A stretch of 64,000 nt of DNA from Ypsolopha sequella. Lineage: Eukaryota > Arthropoda > Insecta > Lepidoptera > Ypsolophidae. The position numbers were made by a program, and so were the translations under genes. The notes beneath the pieces were generated by a model. That model saw only the letters and a list, made by a program, of their open reading frames with translations. It had not been told where the DNA came from and made no database searches. This document shows positions 11,057-22,110 of this stretch, one piece after another. Location: assembly GCA_934047225.1 (NCBI GenBank), contig OW204009.1, positions 14,760,501 through 14,824,500 of the forward strand, read 5' to 3'. Each line of letters begins with the position of its first letter. The first letter of the stretch is position 1.

Positions 11057-11211
11057 CTTTCCATACTGCACCAGTCAGCCGATCGAGGCAATTTGTATGG
11101 GAGGAAGTGAAAAAAAGTTGTTAATTTCGCTTAGCTCCATACAAACAGTTGTTCATATAGACTAGTACTACCTATGTTTTGAGTTTCGCCAACTAATATT
11201 ATTTAACCTTA

Positions 11212-11480
11212 TACAACGTGTAACAGAAAGGTGTAACCATATTTGAAGAGCTTATTCAGTCAATGGTATAGAACAACTTTTACTATTGAACAAACCCTGT
11301 ATCTCGAAAAAAAAAATTAACTGTTTCATAGAAAAATGTAATGCCGCTTGGCCGAAATGTATGGAAGGACAGATTTTTTTATTGAGATTTCAGGGTTGGC
11401 TCCATAGTAAAAGTTGTTCTATACCATTGACTGAATAAGCTCTTCAAATATGGTTACACCTTTCTGTTACACGGTGTATA
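11212..11480. mobile_element. Foldback MITE family B, copy 2
   Basis: Same arms as 10411-10675, starting TACAACGTGTAACAGAAAGG and ending with the inverse. It directly abuts the right TIR of the 10372-11211 element. Confidence 0.85.
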
Positions 11481-11489
11481 TATATATAT

Positions 11490-11705
11490 TATAATGTGAC
11501 ATTTATTGATACAGCCAAATTCATACCGGAGGCTTATTAAGTAACCTCCCATAGTAACTGACTCGGGGCTGGGCTTGCTTTTGTAGGGAATAAGAAAAAT
11601 ATAATTTACGAATTTCACAAAAAGGGTCATCGAACCTTGATTCTGAGCACTTACCGAGTCTTCAGTATAAATTTGGCTGTATAAAGAAATGTCATCTTGT
11701 ATAAT
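11490..11705. repeat. Diverged MITE family A copy
   Basis: Shares CCAAATTCATACCGGAGGCT on the left and CTTCAGTATAAATTTGGCTG on the right with family A, plus the central GGGGCTGGGCTTG block. More decayed than the other copies. From 11706 to 12146 nothing is recognised. Confidence 0.5.
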
Positions 11706-12146
11706 ATACTTTTAGGTTTTAGATATTACTACTGTATTTCATAGTTTACAATATTTAATTCTATCATGTAGAAGATGTATTAGATTCGGCAAGACTGACA
11801 CAATTAAAATGATCAGATATTTTATAAATTCTTCAGAAATTTATTATTTTAATCAATTCCTCTCATTTATTTTTCTTAATGGTGCTTTTTTGCTTTAATA
11901 TATCAATCAAACTATAATTATTGTGATTTAATTTTCATTCCTTTAAGAATAAATTAAATTTTTAATTAAGTATAGTTTATAATTTCATAGGAATTAGTTT
12001 ATATCAGCAATATTTTTGTGTGTTTAGCTAGAAACTGCTATATATATAAACTTTTGAAAAAAAAAAGCGCTTAACTATTATTCATAATTCTCTATGGAAA
12101 AGTGTTTTCTGTTTATTTTGCGAAATCCATCGCTATGAATACTCTA

Positions 12147-12380
12147 AATATTATTATAGTGCATTACAAACTAGAAAATATCAGTCAGAAACAAATCCAA
12201 AGACAAGAATTTGAAAAAATTGTCTTTGGATTTGTTTCTGATTGGTCTTTTCTACCCCGCGTTCCGAAATAGAATTATTTCGCTAAAATCGATTACGAAA
12301 GTATGAAGTGAATGGCTTATGATCCATTATAATTCTATTACGGACCGCAGGGCTAGTTTGTAATGCACTCTAATAATATT
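12147..12380. mobile_element. TIR element, AGTGCATTACAAACTAG family, copy 1
   Basis: Ends AGTGCATTACAAACTAG (left) and CTAGTTTGTAATGCACT (right) with matching AATATTATTA flanks. A second hairpin inside pairs AAACAAATCCAAAGACAA with TTGTCTTTGGATTTGTTT. The larger second copy is at 18942-19347. Confidence 0.75.
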
Positions 12381-13599
12381 TAGAAAAGTGTTTTCTTTCT
12401 ATGTATTTGCTAAAGTCATAAAACATTAGTTAATCTGTATGATAGGTCGACGATGTGGTTTAATTTTCTAGTACGTCATTAAAACACTCTGTATATACAT
12501 TTATTAAACGTTAATTTGTATCACGTAGATATATTTAAACTTTCCACGTAGTTACACAAAACCATTAAGTACGTTTTCCGGCAGTTAAATAACAAAAAAT
12601 ACGTACCTAAGAGAAATATTTATTTTCAAAAAAATTTCGTCATTTTGTTTTATAAAACGAGCAAACAAAACTTATTTTTGAACAAGGATTTCTAATTATG
12701 TACCTACTTACATCCATTATGTGTAATGTTTGTTTGTAAATTGATTTTGTATAATTCATGTTTTTTTTTGTTCCGCAAATCATTGTCAAAAAAAGTTGCC
12801 TGGCAGAAATGATCTTGAGCAATTCTGCGTAGTTATATTTAAGAACAAAAGGTGTAGATAGGTTATATTCATTCTTTTTTCATTCATTCATTCATCCGCG
12901 AATGGCACTTTAAAACTTTGCTAATTGGCCAACCTGAACTCTCAAATAAATGAGCCAGGCTCAGGCAATCACCTTGGTGATTTTGTCACTAAAACTGGCG
13001 GTCTTTGTACTTAGTCAGCGACAGAAAAAAAAATGTTTTCATTTACAGCGACTTTTTTCAGCGTATTCTTCGAGTTTCTGGCCAAATTTCTCATCAATTG
13101 GTGACTTTTCATGAAACATTTAGCGACTTTTCTAAAACTTAAAGTGATGGACGTCGCACCGGATGGCGCACAGCAACATAATTTTATAGATTATGTTGTG
13201 TGCCGTTCCTGAAGTTCGAATCTTGTGTAGGTAACCTATCTTCACCTTTGAATATAATCTCATTGGTCTTAAGAGGCATAAGGAGCAATCCTAGTTCATA
13301 CTAACGAAATACCAAAGCCATTTGTTAATCGATCATATTCTTTAGGTAGTGTGTATTTATTACGATTACATTACAGAATATCTAAGTTCCGAAATATATA
13401 TTTTGAAAGAACACTGATTTACTTAATGACGACATATAAGTAATATAAAATTTCCATAGAAAGCTTATTTTTCTCACATTTCATGTTTAAATCAGTATTC
13501 TTATTTAATATATACTTATTTGGGAACCTAGATATTTTGTAATGCAAGAATTATAGAATTAAATGAGACTTGAGGATAATTCGTGATTTATATAAAAAC
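12381..13599. other. Non-coding stretch
   Basis: AT-rich DNA. Short words such as AAATATGATATTTAT-like runs and a GCGACTTTT motif (13040-13140) repeat loosely. No ORF with recognisable content; no splice-linked exon was found. Confidence 0.5.
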
Positions 13600-13744
13600 G
13601 GCTAACCTCAATACGTGTTATGATCGGGAAAGCCGACCAGTTTCAGCAGATTCTTCACTCGTCCAGATGAAGGCAGTCTAAATCTGCTGAAACTGGTCGG
13701 CTTTCCCGATCATAACACGTATTGAGGTGAGCCGTTTTTATATA
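13600..13744. mobile_element. Hairpin MITE (about 60-bp arms)
   Basis: CTCAATACGTGTTATGATCG followed by GGAAAGCCGACCAGTTTCAG is inverted exactly after a spacer of about 30 bp. The element is flanked by AAAAACGGCTAACC and GAGCCGTTTTTAT, so the palindrome extends beyond the CTCAATACG arms. Confidence 0.8.
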
Positions 13745-14164
13745 AATCATACCTTAGGAATATCTATGATTTACAAATGGTTTTGCTATTTCGTTTGTAT
13801 GAACTAGGATTGCTCCGTCCGCCTCTAAAGGTCGCTATTTGTAACTTAATGGTAAATTTATCATATTGTTCGGCGCATGAGTCGCAAATAATTTTGTCTA
13901 TCCATCCTATTGGTACTTATCCGCGGACTTGTACTGATATGTAAAATAAAATGAAACTATTTTCATGACATTGTGTTTTTTATTGTTCACTTAGAATTGG
14001 ATATTTCTTATCACAAGTATTTACTCTATTACAAGGTGATTACCTTTTCACTATTGTAGGAATTAAATTGAGCGTGTCTCTATGTTACCAGCCAAGCCCG
14101 ATTTCAGGACAAACTAGTTTGCCTAGGCCAAACTGGTTCTGGGTTGTCATCCCACTACCCCATC

Positions 14165-14390
14165 TCACCAATAATATAAATGCGAAAGTTTGGTTGGATG
14201 TATGTATGTATGTATGTTTGTTACTCCTTCACGCCGTAACTACTGAACCGATTGTGCTTAAACTTTGCACAAATGTAGTTCTAGACCTGAAATAGAACAT
14301 AGGCTACTTTTAATCACATAAATCAGTTCCCATGGAAACAAGAAATAGTGTCGTTCAGAGACGCGGCTCGGCTTTCAGCCTTGCGAAACA
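14165..14390 (+). repeat. Helitron-like or other 'ATAAATGCGAAAG' repeat fragment
   Basis: AATATAAATGCGAAAGTTTGG, a TGTA microsatellite, CCTTCACGCCGTAACTACTG and AGTTCCCATGG form a repeat common in Lepidoptera; similar starts occur at 55960 and 57840. The last 60 bp (GTGTCGTTCAGAGACGCGGC) recur inverted near 16110. Class assignment is uncertain. Confidence 0.45.
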
Positions 14391-14391
14391 T

Positions 14392-14662
14392 ACTATACAA
14401 GGTGACTTTTTGATCATCGTCCAAATTCATACTGGACACTTAATAAGTGATCAGTATCTTGGATCAGTAACAATTTTTGTGAAATTCGTAAATTGAAATT
14501 TCGGCTTCTCATAGAAATTCAGTTCGACTCTCGAGTGAATTACTATGGGGAGTCGAAATTTCATTTTACGAATTTCACAAAAATTGTTATTGATCCATGA
14601 TACTGATCACTTACCAAGCCACCAGTATGAATTTGGACGATGATCAAAAATTCACCTTGTAT
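14392..14662. mobile_element. MITE family A, clean copy
   Basis: TACAAGGTGACTTTTTGATC at the left and GATGATCAAAAATTCACCTT at the right, with GTAAGTGATCAGTATC-type inner arms and GAAATTTCGGCTTCTCATAG/ATGGGGAGTCGAAATTTC near the centre. A long imperfect foldback. Confidence 0.8.
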
Positions 14663-14864
14663 ATACCTACTAGGCCCCTACTAGGATGATTAAATCAGTT
14701 GGCAAAGACACTTTAGCAGAGGATTAATTCAGAGAACAAAAATCAGTGTCGATTATAAAAGTGACTCGGCATTCAGCCTCTCCAAAGACACTTTACATAG
14801 GGATCAAATTAGAGATGATGAGAAATAAAAATACTCCAAATCAAAGTCAGGTCAACTACATACC

Positions 14865-15055
14865 AAAAAAAACCGAGTGCGAGTCAGACTTGCGTACCTA
14901 GGGTTCCGTATTGTGGAGGATAAATTTAATTTTGTCATTTTTTTTTCGTGAATTTCTCAACCGCTTTATTTTTCCTGTAATCTTTCCGTAAACACATACT
15001 ACCATATACGGAACCCTAGGTACGCGAGTCTGACTCGCACTTGGCCAGTTTTTTG
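14865..15055. mobile_element. MITE with ~45-bp inverted ends
   Basis: AACCGAGTGCGAGTCAGACT and CGTACCTAGGGTTCCGTA at the left are inverted at 15005-15055 (ACTCGCACTTGGCCAGTTTT). The end sequence is related to the right end of the 'GGTTCC' repeat. No gene in 14663-14864 or 15056-15264. Confidence 0.8.
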
Positions 15056-15531
15056 CTATTTTATACAGAAGGTAAGCCAGGTTCAAGTTGTGGTTCTGAG
15101 CCTAAAAATTTGGTAGTCTTAACTTTTCAATTAAATTGTGTTGGTAATTAATAGGTAATGGGTTGATCAAAACCACAAAAATACGTTGGTTGCATACAGG
15201 TACTCGATGACGTACGAAGCGAGGGTCTAATCGGTTTGGAGCTATATTGAAAAATGTTGATTTTCTAAGGCCCACTTGCAGCATGTTCTTAACTCGACTT
15301 TAACTCTGGTTAGGACAAAAATAGAGGGTAAACAAAAACCTCTCTTGTACTAATCAAAATCTCGGGTTAAACTAAGAGAAAGTCATCAGAATTCAACCCG
15401 ACTCTCACCTTGAGTTAAACTCGGGTTAGTGAAGTAATGTTACCAGTTTGACTTAAATTGTGTTGTTTCCGATGACAATTATATAGATAATATACCTCAT
15501 TGGTTGCAACCAACAACTAATTACTTTATGG

Positions 15532-15919
15532 CAGGGGTCGGCAACCGGCGGCCCGCGGGCCGCAAGCGGCCCGTGAACCACTTCGGTGCGGCCCTCTAGG
15601 TTCCCAATCGCTGCATGATAACTGTGTTTGGTTGTACATATTTGCGTGAGCAGACATTTTCCATTCTGAACTAACAAAAAAGCAAGCATAGTTTTCAGTT
15701 AATGGATGCACATTTAGACCTATTACTGCGCATTTCCGCGTCTAAAATGCAAGTCAAATGCAGCTGCAAAAATTGCATTAGATTTTAATAATAAATTGTG
15801 TTTTAAAGTACAATAAATATGATTCAAAATTGACTAATGCATTATTTATTACATGCGGCCCTCGCTGATCCCCCGGTAACATTTGTGGCCCTCCTATGTC
15901 ATAAGGTTGCCGACCCCTG
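15532..15919. mobile_element. hAT-type MITE with 8-bp TSD CTTTATGG
   Basis: Ends CAGGGGTCGGCAACC and GGTTGCCGACCCCTG with exact 8-bp duplications CTTTATGG (15524-15531 and 15920-15927). Just inside are GCGGCCCGCGGGCCGC-type sequences, typical of this hAT group. A related end occurs at 53746. Confidence 0.93.
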
Positions 15920-15932
15920 CTTTATGGTAACA

Positions 15933-16254
15933 TTCTAAATAAATGTCAAACAATCGCTTAGCTCGGGATTACTAACATGGTACTGCAGTAGTTTAACTAA
16001 TCGATATCGATATCGAGTACTAGCAGTACGTATGGTATGTAGGGTACTTGCATGAAGTCGATATCGATTCGATAAACTACTACTAGCATGGTACTGCAGT
16101 TTGGCGAGGCTGAACGCCGAGCCGCGTCTCTGAACGACACTATTTCTTGTTCCCATGGGAACTGATTTATGGGATAAAAAGTAGCCTATGCAGTACCATG
16201 CTAGTACCATGTTAGTAATCCCGAGCTAAGCGATTGTTTGACATTTATTTAGAA
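15933..16254. mobile_element. TIR element with TCGATATCGAT interior
   Basis: TTCTAAATAAATGTCAAACA and TCGCTTAGCTCGGGATTACT at the left are inverted at the right (16204-16254). The interior has ATCGATATCGATATCGA and a stretch shared with the repeat at 14340-14380 (CCGAGCCGCGTCTCTGAACG). Confidence 0.75.
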
Positions 16255-16777
16255 CGTATGGTATTCGATTCGATAAATAAAAATGTAACTCTTATTTCAT
16301 TGCAATAAGGGTTATCGTTTATAATTTATCGATGTTATCTGTCAAATTTATCTAATCGACGCGTGCGTGCTCGCATAGCCGCTTCGATCTTTGACATTAT
16401 CATGGTGCAATAGTTATAGGACTAATGAAATGTCGGGTTAGATAACTCTTCCCTTGGGTTAGTTAACCCGAGGGTTAAGGATTTTTGCTCGCTCATGCTG
16501 CAAGTGGGCCTTAGGGGTGAGGGTGTTATACTGTAGGGGCCCCCATCTTACAATACCCCCTCTCCCAAGTCTGTACTTTTTACCAAAATGTCGTCAAATA
16601 AGATTCCGTCTTCGGTGGTATCCTTGAGCGATGTCTGTGTGCGTTGCAAGTGCGCACACAAATATATCGAAATCAATTCGATACATATTAAATGATCGAT
16701 TTAAGATGAAAATTGCTCTGGTCTGTGCCGCAGTGATTCGGAAATCATTGATATTTCAGTACGTATATCTGAATAAA

Positions 16778-19700
16778 ATGTTTTTGGTATATTTATTTTT
16801 GTTTTTATCTGTAAATATTTATGGGATATACTGTGGGAGATATAATGATACTTGCGGATACGGTTTCGGTGAGTTAAAGAAAAAAAAAAGAAAATTTTGC
16901 ACTGTGTTACTTTTTATTTTAGTTATTAAGAGGCTATGAGAATTTTATTTTTGTCACTGTCGCTCCAAGCGAAAAATCGCGCTGTGCGAGAGGGGCGGAT
17001 TCAGGGCAAAAGGGAAAAAAGTTGGTTTTATATTTTTATTAAAAAAACTAAAATAGCTAGCAAAATTTCAAATATCAAATCTCTAGATATTGTTGAAACC
17101 ACAAACACACCTAATAAAATATGTTTGAGTTCTGTATATGGTTCCTATTCGTCAAACGAGGAGAAAAAGTGTGTTTGAAGACCTCATTTCAACAATTATT
17201 TCTATTGTGGAAAATTTATCCAAACATGTTTTCCAATTTCAAAACCCTAGACTAGATTATATAGTCAAAATGCATATACCAGAAACTTATTAAAATTTTC
17301 CGTGTATTTCATGAAATACACAGAAAAGAAACACCCGTATTAAAAAAATTGCATTCGTACGGGTGCCAAATAGATATAATGTTCACCAAAGTGTGTACAC
17401 TAAGTGTTTATAAATTATTTGCAGGAATATTGTTTGAAAAATAAATTAAAACCCAAAAAATGTACTTGAATTCAAAAAATCGGTCAATTACGAGTAGGAC
17501 TTGGGCCATGCTTGTTCCCCTTTGTATCTTATTTCATTTGCAATTGGCATAGATTAAATTATTTTAAGGTGTGTTAATTCGAAAACCATTTCGAGATTTA
17601 GGTTTAAAAAGCCGTATTTCCGAAGTTTTGGTCTAAAAAACCTCATGATGATGAATATTTTTACGAAAAAGCTGCAACTTCCATTTGCCCTTGTGTGACG
17701 TCACTTGATTAATGGCTGTTTAGAAATGTGTCCTTTGCTATCAATATAAATTTATAATAATTTGCTTCAGACTAATTTGACAGCTACATGACAGATGAGT
17801 AGACAGACAGAGACAGACCACTTTTTTTATAAGTAGTCACACATCACAATCAGTATAATGTCTAAAATTCTCAAGTGATAAGGTCATCGGACAATTCTTT
17901 AAAAAATCATAAAAAAATAATGGTCAATATATATAGCAAAATAATGAAAACCATGTCCTAAAATGACGTAAATTCTCCGAAAAAAGTTAAAGATAAAATC
18001 TTTTAAAAATTAAGCTATGGGAATTATGTGTCCAACGACTTGACACTTACTGTGTTACTACAAAACGGTGTTTAACTTTAGACAGTGTTTAAATCTGTTG
18101 TTGTCGCCTTTTCTTTCATATTGTAAAAGAGTGACAGCAACAGATTTAAACACTGTCTAAAGTTAAACACCGTTTTGTAGTAACACCGTTAGGATCTATT
18201 CAACTCTATGTATCTAGAGGGGTCTGGTTAAGTTGGTAGTTAACAACTTTTTAAGGAATTAAATAGGTCTTATTTTTCGGTCTTATTTTTTCCCTTACGT
18301 GTGCAATAAGACTTACAAAAGCCCAAAGTAACATTTTTTGTTTTTTTTTCTGTCAGTCTATATGTATGTATGTTCCGTTTTAACTCGAGAACCACTCGAC
18401 GAATTTGGATGCGGTTTTCCTTATTACCTTCGTAATGACCCTGCTCAACACATAAGCTGTAAGAGGTGTTGATAAAATAACCACCAAGTCGAAAACGAAG
18501 CACAGATTTAATAAACGCGGCCGGAGCCGTGGGTGAATTGGTAGTAATAAATAAAAACACCACGAAATCCATTGATTTAACAGTGGCTTCGCAGCCGGAT
18601 TGTGAAAAACCCGCCTTTTTCTAATTAATCGAAACAGAACACTTAAATTCAATGCCACAAAGACGAAACGGCGGGTCTACCACGTAATTCTGATTTTCAT
18701 CAACATCAACTTGAGATTGAAATTTGACGTGCGTGCAACGACGCCTGCCTCACATGCTATCTCTTTTGCACGCGTTGAATTTCGCATGCATTTGCTTGAA
18801 GTTGATACAAATCAGAATTACACGGTAGACCCGCCGGTCAGGAAGTTCTAAATAAATTTGTGGGATAGTACAAGTGATTTTCTGTTCATAATGTATTCCA
18901 AGTTCCACTAAGTGCAAATAATCAAAAGTATAAACATTAATTTATTATTAGAGTGCATTACCAGCTAGAAATCAATCAGAAAAAAATTTAATTGAATTTT
19001 TCCACCATATGTGTACACCGTTTTTTTTTTGTAGCCTCTTTATAATGCACGTACTGAACGCTCCCGAGGGTGTTATGACGTTTAGGCGTTGTGGCGTTAT
19101 GACGCCCTCGTGAGCGTTCAGTATGTGCATTACAATATGGTATATATATCTAGTAGTTACAAAAAAAAACGGTGTACAAATATTCGTCGTTCCAGATACG
19201 AACTTCGGTAGTGCAGTCGGTGGCGCGCCTGTCATGTAAGCAGGAGGTCGCAGGTTCAAATCCTGGCCCGGGGAATTTTCTCAAAAATATTTGTGCTTAA
19301 AATTTGATTTTGATTGATTTCTAGTTTGTAATGCACTCTAATAATAATTAAGATACTGTTAAAACTATGACAGAAATAAATTTCTATGTTTGAACACTTG
19401 GCGATTTATCCATTGCAAAGAGATATAAATTAACATTATATCGTAGCAGTATAGAAACGCAGAAAGAAAAAAAAGTGTTCACATCCAGTTTTACTTTTCT
19501 TTCTGCATTTCTATACTGCAATTATATAATGTGAATTTATATCTCCTTGCGATGGATAAATAAAGGAGAATGCTCACAAAGTATGGAGAAAAAACCCAGG
19601 CCCGGCGCAAACGAAATGTATCTCAGATTGTTCATAGTAATGGGTGATAAAATAATGTATAGGGGGCATCATCAAAATCGATGGCTAAATGTAAGAAATT

Positions 19701-21146
19701 CCTAATTGTTTATTGGCAGGGGTAATATTGAGATATCTCAAATATTGATTAATAGTAGTTTATACTACAAGGGCGAAAAGGAATAAATTACGAGGACGAT
19801 TTAAAACACGAGCGTAGCGAGTGTTTTTAACGTAACCGAGTAATTTATTGCTCTTACGCCCGTGTGTCATACTAAGTTTTTCAATGCATAGTGTGAGGAA
19901 ATCAAACAAATATAATCAAAGAAAACAATTTAATTATTAGATTTGAAAGTTACATTGTTACAATTTTGCAAGTTAATGATTGGCCCAAAAGGACTGTATC
20001 CAGAGCCGTTAAACAGTGGAAAAAAAGTATAACATTTGTGGTACACAGGAAAGGTTGCGGGTTAGCCAACTTCTCGTAAATAAATTCAAAAAATAATAAT
20101 AATTAAGCCCTAGGGCAAAATAATCGACTTTCTGTTCGGTTTTGATGCATAAATAGTAGGCCTTTACGAGCACTTGCATTGAAAAAATATTTACAATTAG
20201 CATTTTAGATAATAAAATTAAATGTTTTACATTGAAATTGATGGGTGAATGTAAAAAATTGCTATTTGTTTTATGGCAGGGGTAACTTTAAGGTACCTAA
20301 ACATATGTAGTTACAACTGGCATAAAGATCTTGACATTGACTATGCAAGCATCTGCTATCCCCCTTACTCTTTACAGTAAACCTACTAAAATCTAGTATC
20401 CAGTAAGTAAAGGTAGACCACTTGTATAATGCACATAGGAATCTTCGCCACTGTTCATGTCACGTCACGTCAAGGTCACGTGGTACGTACGGTTGCTCAA
20501 CTATAGATTTCTATGTGCATTATATTATCTTTAAACGCACTTTATGCCAGTTGAAACTATTTTAGGTACCTTAAGTTACCCTTGCCATAAAACAAATAGC
20601 ATTTTTTTACATTCACCTATCAGTTTTAATGTAAAGCGCTTCATTTTGTTATCTAACATGCAGATTGTAAATATTTTTTAATACTATTTGAGATACCTCA
20701 ATATTACCCCTGCCATTAAACAAATAGCAATTTCTTACATTTAGCTATCGATATCGATGATGCCAAATATGTGGTATTTCATTACACGACTATACTTAAA
20801 ATCTGAGATATATAATTAGCGCTGGGCTTTGGTTTCTTTTGTATTACCCCTGCCATTAAACAAATAGCAATTTCTTACATTTAGCCATCGATATCGATGA
20901 TGAAAAATATGTGGTACTTCATAACATATTTATACTAAAAATATGAGATATATTTCATTGGCGCCGGGCCTGGGTTTTTTTTGAGCATTCACCTTTATAT
21001 AATGTTAATTTAAGACTCTATTATTTTATCAAGACAAGTATTTTTGTATATTTCTAGGAGACCCATATTGGGACACTGCTGAGGTGTACTTTAATCAATC
21101 TGACGTCATTCGTGCCGGGGAATCGTCCAGGAACATTACTATACCG
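16778..21146 (+). CDS. Small secreted protein A, exons 1-2 (MBF2-like family, inferred)
   Basis: Exon 1 is 16778-16868: an ATG then a hydrophobic signal peptide (MFLVYLFLFLSVNIYG), followed by IYCGRYNDTCGYGF, with donor G|GTGAGT in phase 1. Exon 2 is 21058-21146 (acceptor TTTCTAG): DPYWDTAEVYFNQSDVIRAG then ESSRNITIP, ending at a Pro codon before GTAAAC in phase 0. Exon 2 has exactly the length of exon 2 in copy C and the same ..VI.AG......P pattern. The frame is open upstream of the ATG to 16631, but the signal peptide favours this start. No convincing exon 3 was found before copy B begins; 22574-22654 is a weak short candidate. The gene may have lost its end to transposon insertions. Function unknown; MBF2-like by pattern only. 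Confidence 0.6.
16931..17430 (+). repeat. Dispersed repeat R2, inverted partner of 21318-21720
   Basis: GTCGCTCCAAGCGAAAAATC, GTGCGAGAGGGGCGGATTC, ACACCTAATAAAATATGTTT and AAATACACAGAAAAGAAACA recur in inverse at 21318-21720. A distant relative lies at 37780-38100 and another near 40910-40995 (ACACGAATCCGTCCC). The copy lies in intron 1 of secreted gene A. ORFs across it are unconserved. Confidence 0.75.
17538..18020 (+). repeat. Repeat shared with the interior of 54027-54765
   Basis: From AATTGGCATAGATTAAATTA through TGCAACTTCCATTTGCCCTT and GACAGATGAGTAGACAGACA, this segment matches 54236-54716 almost base for base. At 54 kb it is enclosed by CTCCCGG-bearing hAT-like ends that are absent here. 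Confidence 0.75.
18051..18186. mobile_element. Hairpin MITE
   Basis: TGTTACTACAAAACGGTGTT and TAACTTTAGACAGTGTTTAA (left) are repeated exactly in inverse at the right; arms are about 50 bp and the loop about 35 bp. Confidence 0.85.
18330..18560 (-). repeat. Dispersed repeat, related inverted to 29370-29500
   Basis: GTTTTAACTCGAGAACCACT and GAATTTGGATGCGGTTTTC match, in inverse, AACTGCATCCAAATCC and TGGTTCTCGAGTTAAATC near 29410-29445, next to CAGACAGACA tracts. Two overlapping minus-strand ORFs here have no family features. Confidence 0.5.
18676..18836. mobile_element. MITE 'GGTCTACC', copy 1
   Basis: GGGTCTACCACGTAATTCTG and its inverse bound the element; inside, CATCAACATCAACTTGAGAT and TTGCACGCGTTGAATTTCGC are shared with the copy at 22690-22868. 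Ends and interior match that copy at about 90% or better by eye. Confidence 0.85.
18942..19347. mobile_element. TIR element, AGTGCATTAC family, copy 2 with nested tRNA-like unit
   Basis: Ends TTATTATTAGAGTGCATTAC and GTAATGCACTCTAATAATAA match the 12147-12380 element. Inside, a second inverted pair (ACTGAACGCTC..., GTGAGCGTTCAGT, 19053-19120) surrounds GACGTTTAGGCGTTGTGGCG, followed by a tRNA-like segment. Confidence 0.7.
19200..19275 (+). repeat. tRNA-like SINE head
   Basis: TAGTGCAGTCGGTGGCGCGC resembles a pol III A box, and GGTTCAAATCC (19252) a B box, at tRNA-like spacing. The segment CAGGAGGTCGCAGGTTCAAA is typical of tRNA-derived SINE heads. It does not fold into a full tRNA by eye and sits inside a TIR element, so it is not called a tRNA gene. 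Confidence 0.5.
19395..19566. mobile_element. Foldback MITE
   Basis: GCGATTTATCCATTGCAAAG and ATATAAATTAACATTATAT pair with the inverse at the right (CTCCTTGCGATGGATAAAT); the loop holds AGAAAGAAAAAAAAGTGTTC. Confidence 0.8.
19567..20996. mobile_element. Composite TIR element with R1 and mini-element nested
   Basis: The left end (AATGCTCACAAAGTATGG, AAAACCCAGGCCCGGCGC) is inverted at 20960-20996. Internal blocks of TAAATGTAAGAAATTGCTATTT-type sequence and GGCAGGGGTAATATTGAG occur five times (about 19690, 20250, 20580, 20700, 20850) in both directions, so several related elements inserted into each other. An R1 copy (19756-20200) and a small element at 20395-20530 (ATAATGCACATAG ends) lie within. 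It fills intron 1 of secreted gene A. Confidence 0.6.
19756..20200 (-). repeat. Dispersed repeat R1, copy 3
   Basis: GTTTATACTACAAGGGCGAA to GGCCTTTACGAGCACTTGCA, in the same orientation as copy 2. The end nearest 19900 has an extra segment (ATTATTAGATTTGAAAGTTAC) not found in the others. Confidence 0.75.
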
Positions 21147-21317
21147 GTAAACTATCTGCGAAAAAAATACGGGTGTTTCTTTTCTGTTACCGTGTATGGA
21201 CTGTGACTTGTATTAACAAAAACACAACCAATAGATTTATATTCCCGCCAGATTAACATAACATAACATTAAAAAGTATTTATTTTCCAACACAAAGTAA
21301 CAATTGGTTTAAAGCGA

Positions 21318-21720
21318 TATGCGAAAAAAATACGGGTGTTTCTTTTCTGTGTATTTCATATAATACACGAAAAATTATAATGCATTTTGACTATATAATC
21401 TAGGGTTTTGAAATTGGAAAACATGTTTGGAGACATTTTCCTCGATAAAAATAATTGTTAAAATGATGTCTTCAAACACACTTTTTCTCCTCGTTTGACG
21501 AATAGAAACCATATACAGACCTCAAACATATTTTATTAGGTGTGTTTCAACAATATCTAGAGCTTTGATATTAGAAGTTTTGCTAACTATTTTAACTTTT
21601 TAATAAAAATATAAAACCGACTTTTTTCCCTTTTGCCAAGAACCCGCCCCTCTCGCACTGCGCGATTTTTCGCTTGGAGTGACAGTCACAAAAATAAAAT
21701 TCGCATAGCCTCTTAACCGG
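21318..21720 (-). repeat. Dispersed repeat R2, inverted copy
   Basis: Inverse of 16931-17430 (landmarks CGCGATTTTTCGCTTGGAGT, AACATATTTTATTAGGTGTG). The motif GCGAAAAAAATACGGGTGTT stands both at 21158 and at 21320, bracketing a 130-bp fragment of the SINE described next, as if that fragment had inserted with a long duplication. Confidence 0.7.
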
Positions 21721-22110
21721 CGTGGTGGCGGTAGCTCAGGGGTAAAACGCTGTCCTCTCAATCTTGAGATCCAGGTTCGATCCCCGGTCGGACATGCGCC
21801 AATAAGTTTTTCGAAATTGATGTGCACAGCATTTGTTCTTACCACTTGCTGAACGGTGAAGGGAAACCTGTATGCCCTAAAAAGCGTGTATTTGTGCCCG
21901 AAGTACGGCGATAGGGCTCACCACCCATCACGCTGGGATGTAATAATCGTCGGTGAAACGCGAGTGTACCGTGTATGGACTGTGACTTGTATTAACAAAA
22001 ACACAACCACTAGATTTATATTCCCGCCTGATTAACATAACATAACATAACATAACATAACAAAACATAAAAAGTATTTATTTTCCAACACAAAGTAACA
22101 AAAAGATAAA
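21721..22110 (+). mobile_element. tRNA-derived SINE with (ATAAC)n tail
   Basis: The head GTAGCTCAGGGGTAAAACGC (A box) and GGTTCGATCCCCGG (B box) is tRNA-like. The body runs through ACTTGCTGAACGGTGAAGG, CGAAGTACGGCGATAGGGCT, ACTGTGACTTGTATTAACAA to an ATAACATAACATAAC tail. Body fragments recur at 30946-31062 plus 31643-31700 (split by a hAT insertion) and at 21185-21300. It lies in the region where exon 3 of secreted gene A would be expected. Confidence 0.75.

Larger units (their letters stand above)
10372..11211. mobile_element. TIR element with nested repeats
   Basis: AAGGTTAAATTAAATTAGTT (10372) pairs with an inverted copy ending at 11211 (AACTAATATTATTTAACCTT). Inside are a foldback MITE (10411-10675) and a 'GGTTCC' repeat (10735-11056). 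The order suggests successive insertions into an older element. Confidence 0.5.
15265..16514. mobile_element. TIR element CTAAGGCCCACTTGCAGCAT, with two nested insertions
   Basis: The exact ends CTAAGGCCCACTTGCAGCAT (15265) and ATGCTGCAAGTGGGCCTTAG (16495) bound a lepidopteran-type MITE whose inner arms hold AACCCGAG/CTCGGGTT words. The original element was split by the hAT MITE at 15532-15919 and the TIR element at 15933-16254. Confidence 0.75.

Noticed and set aside
19200..21790. tRNA genes at 19200 and 21725
   Set aside because: Both have A- and B-box words but continue into SINE or TIR-element sequence and do not give a complete cloverleaf by eye.
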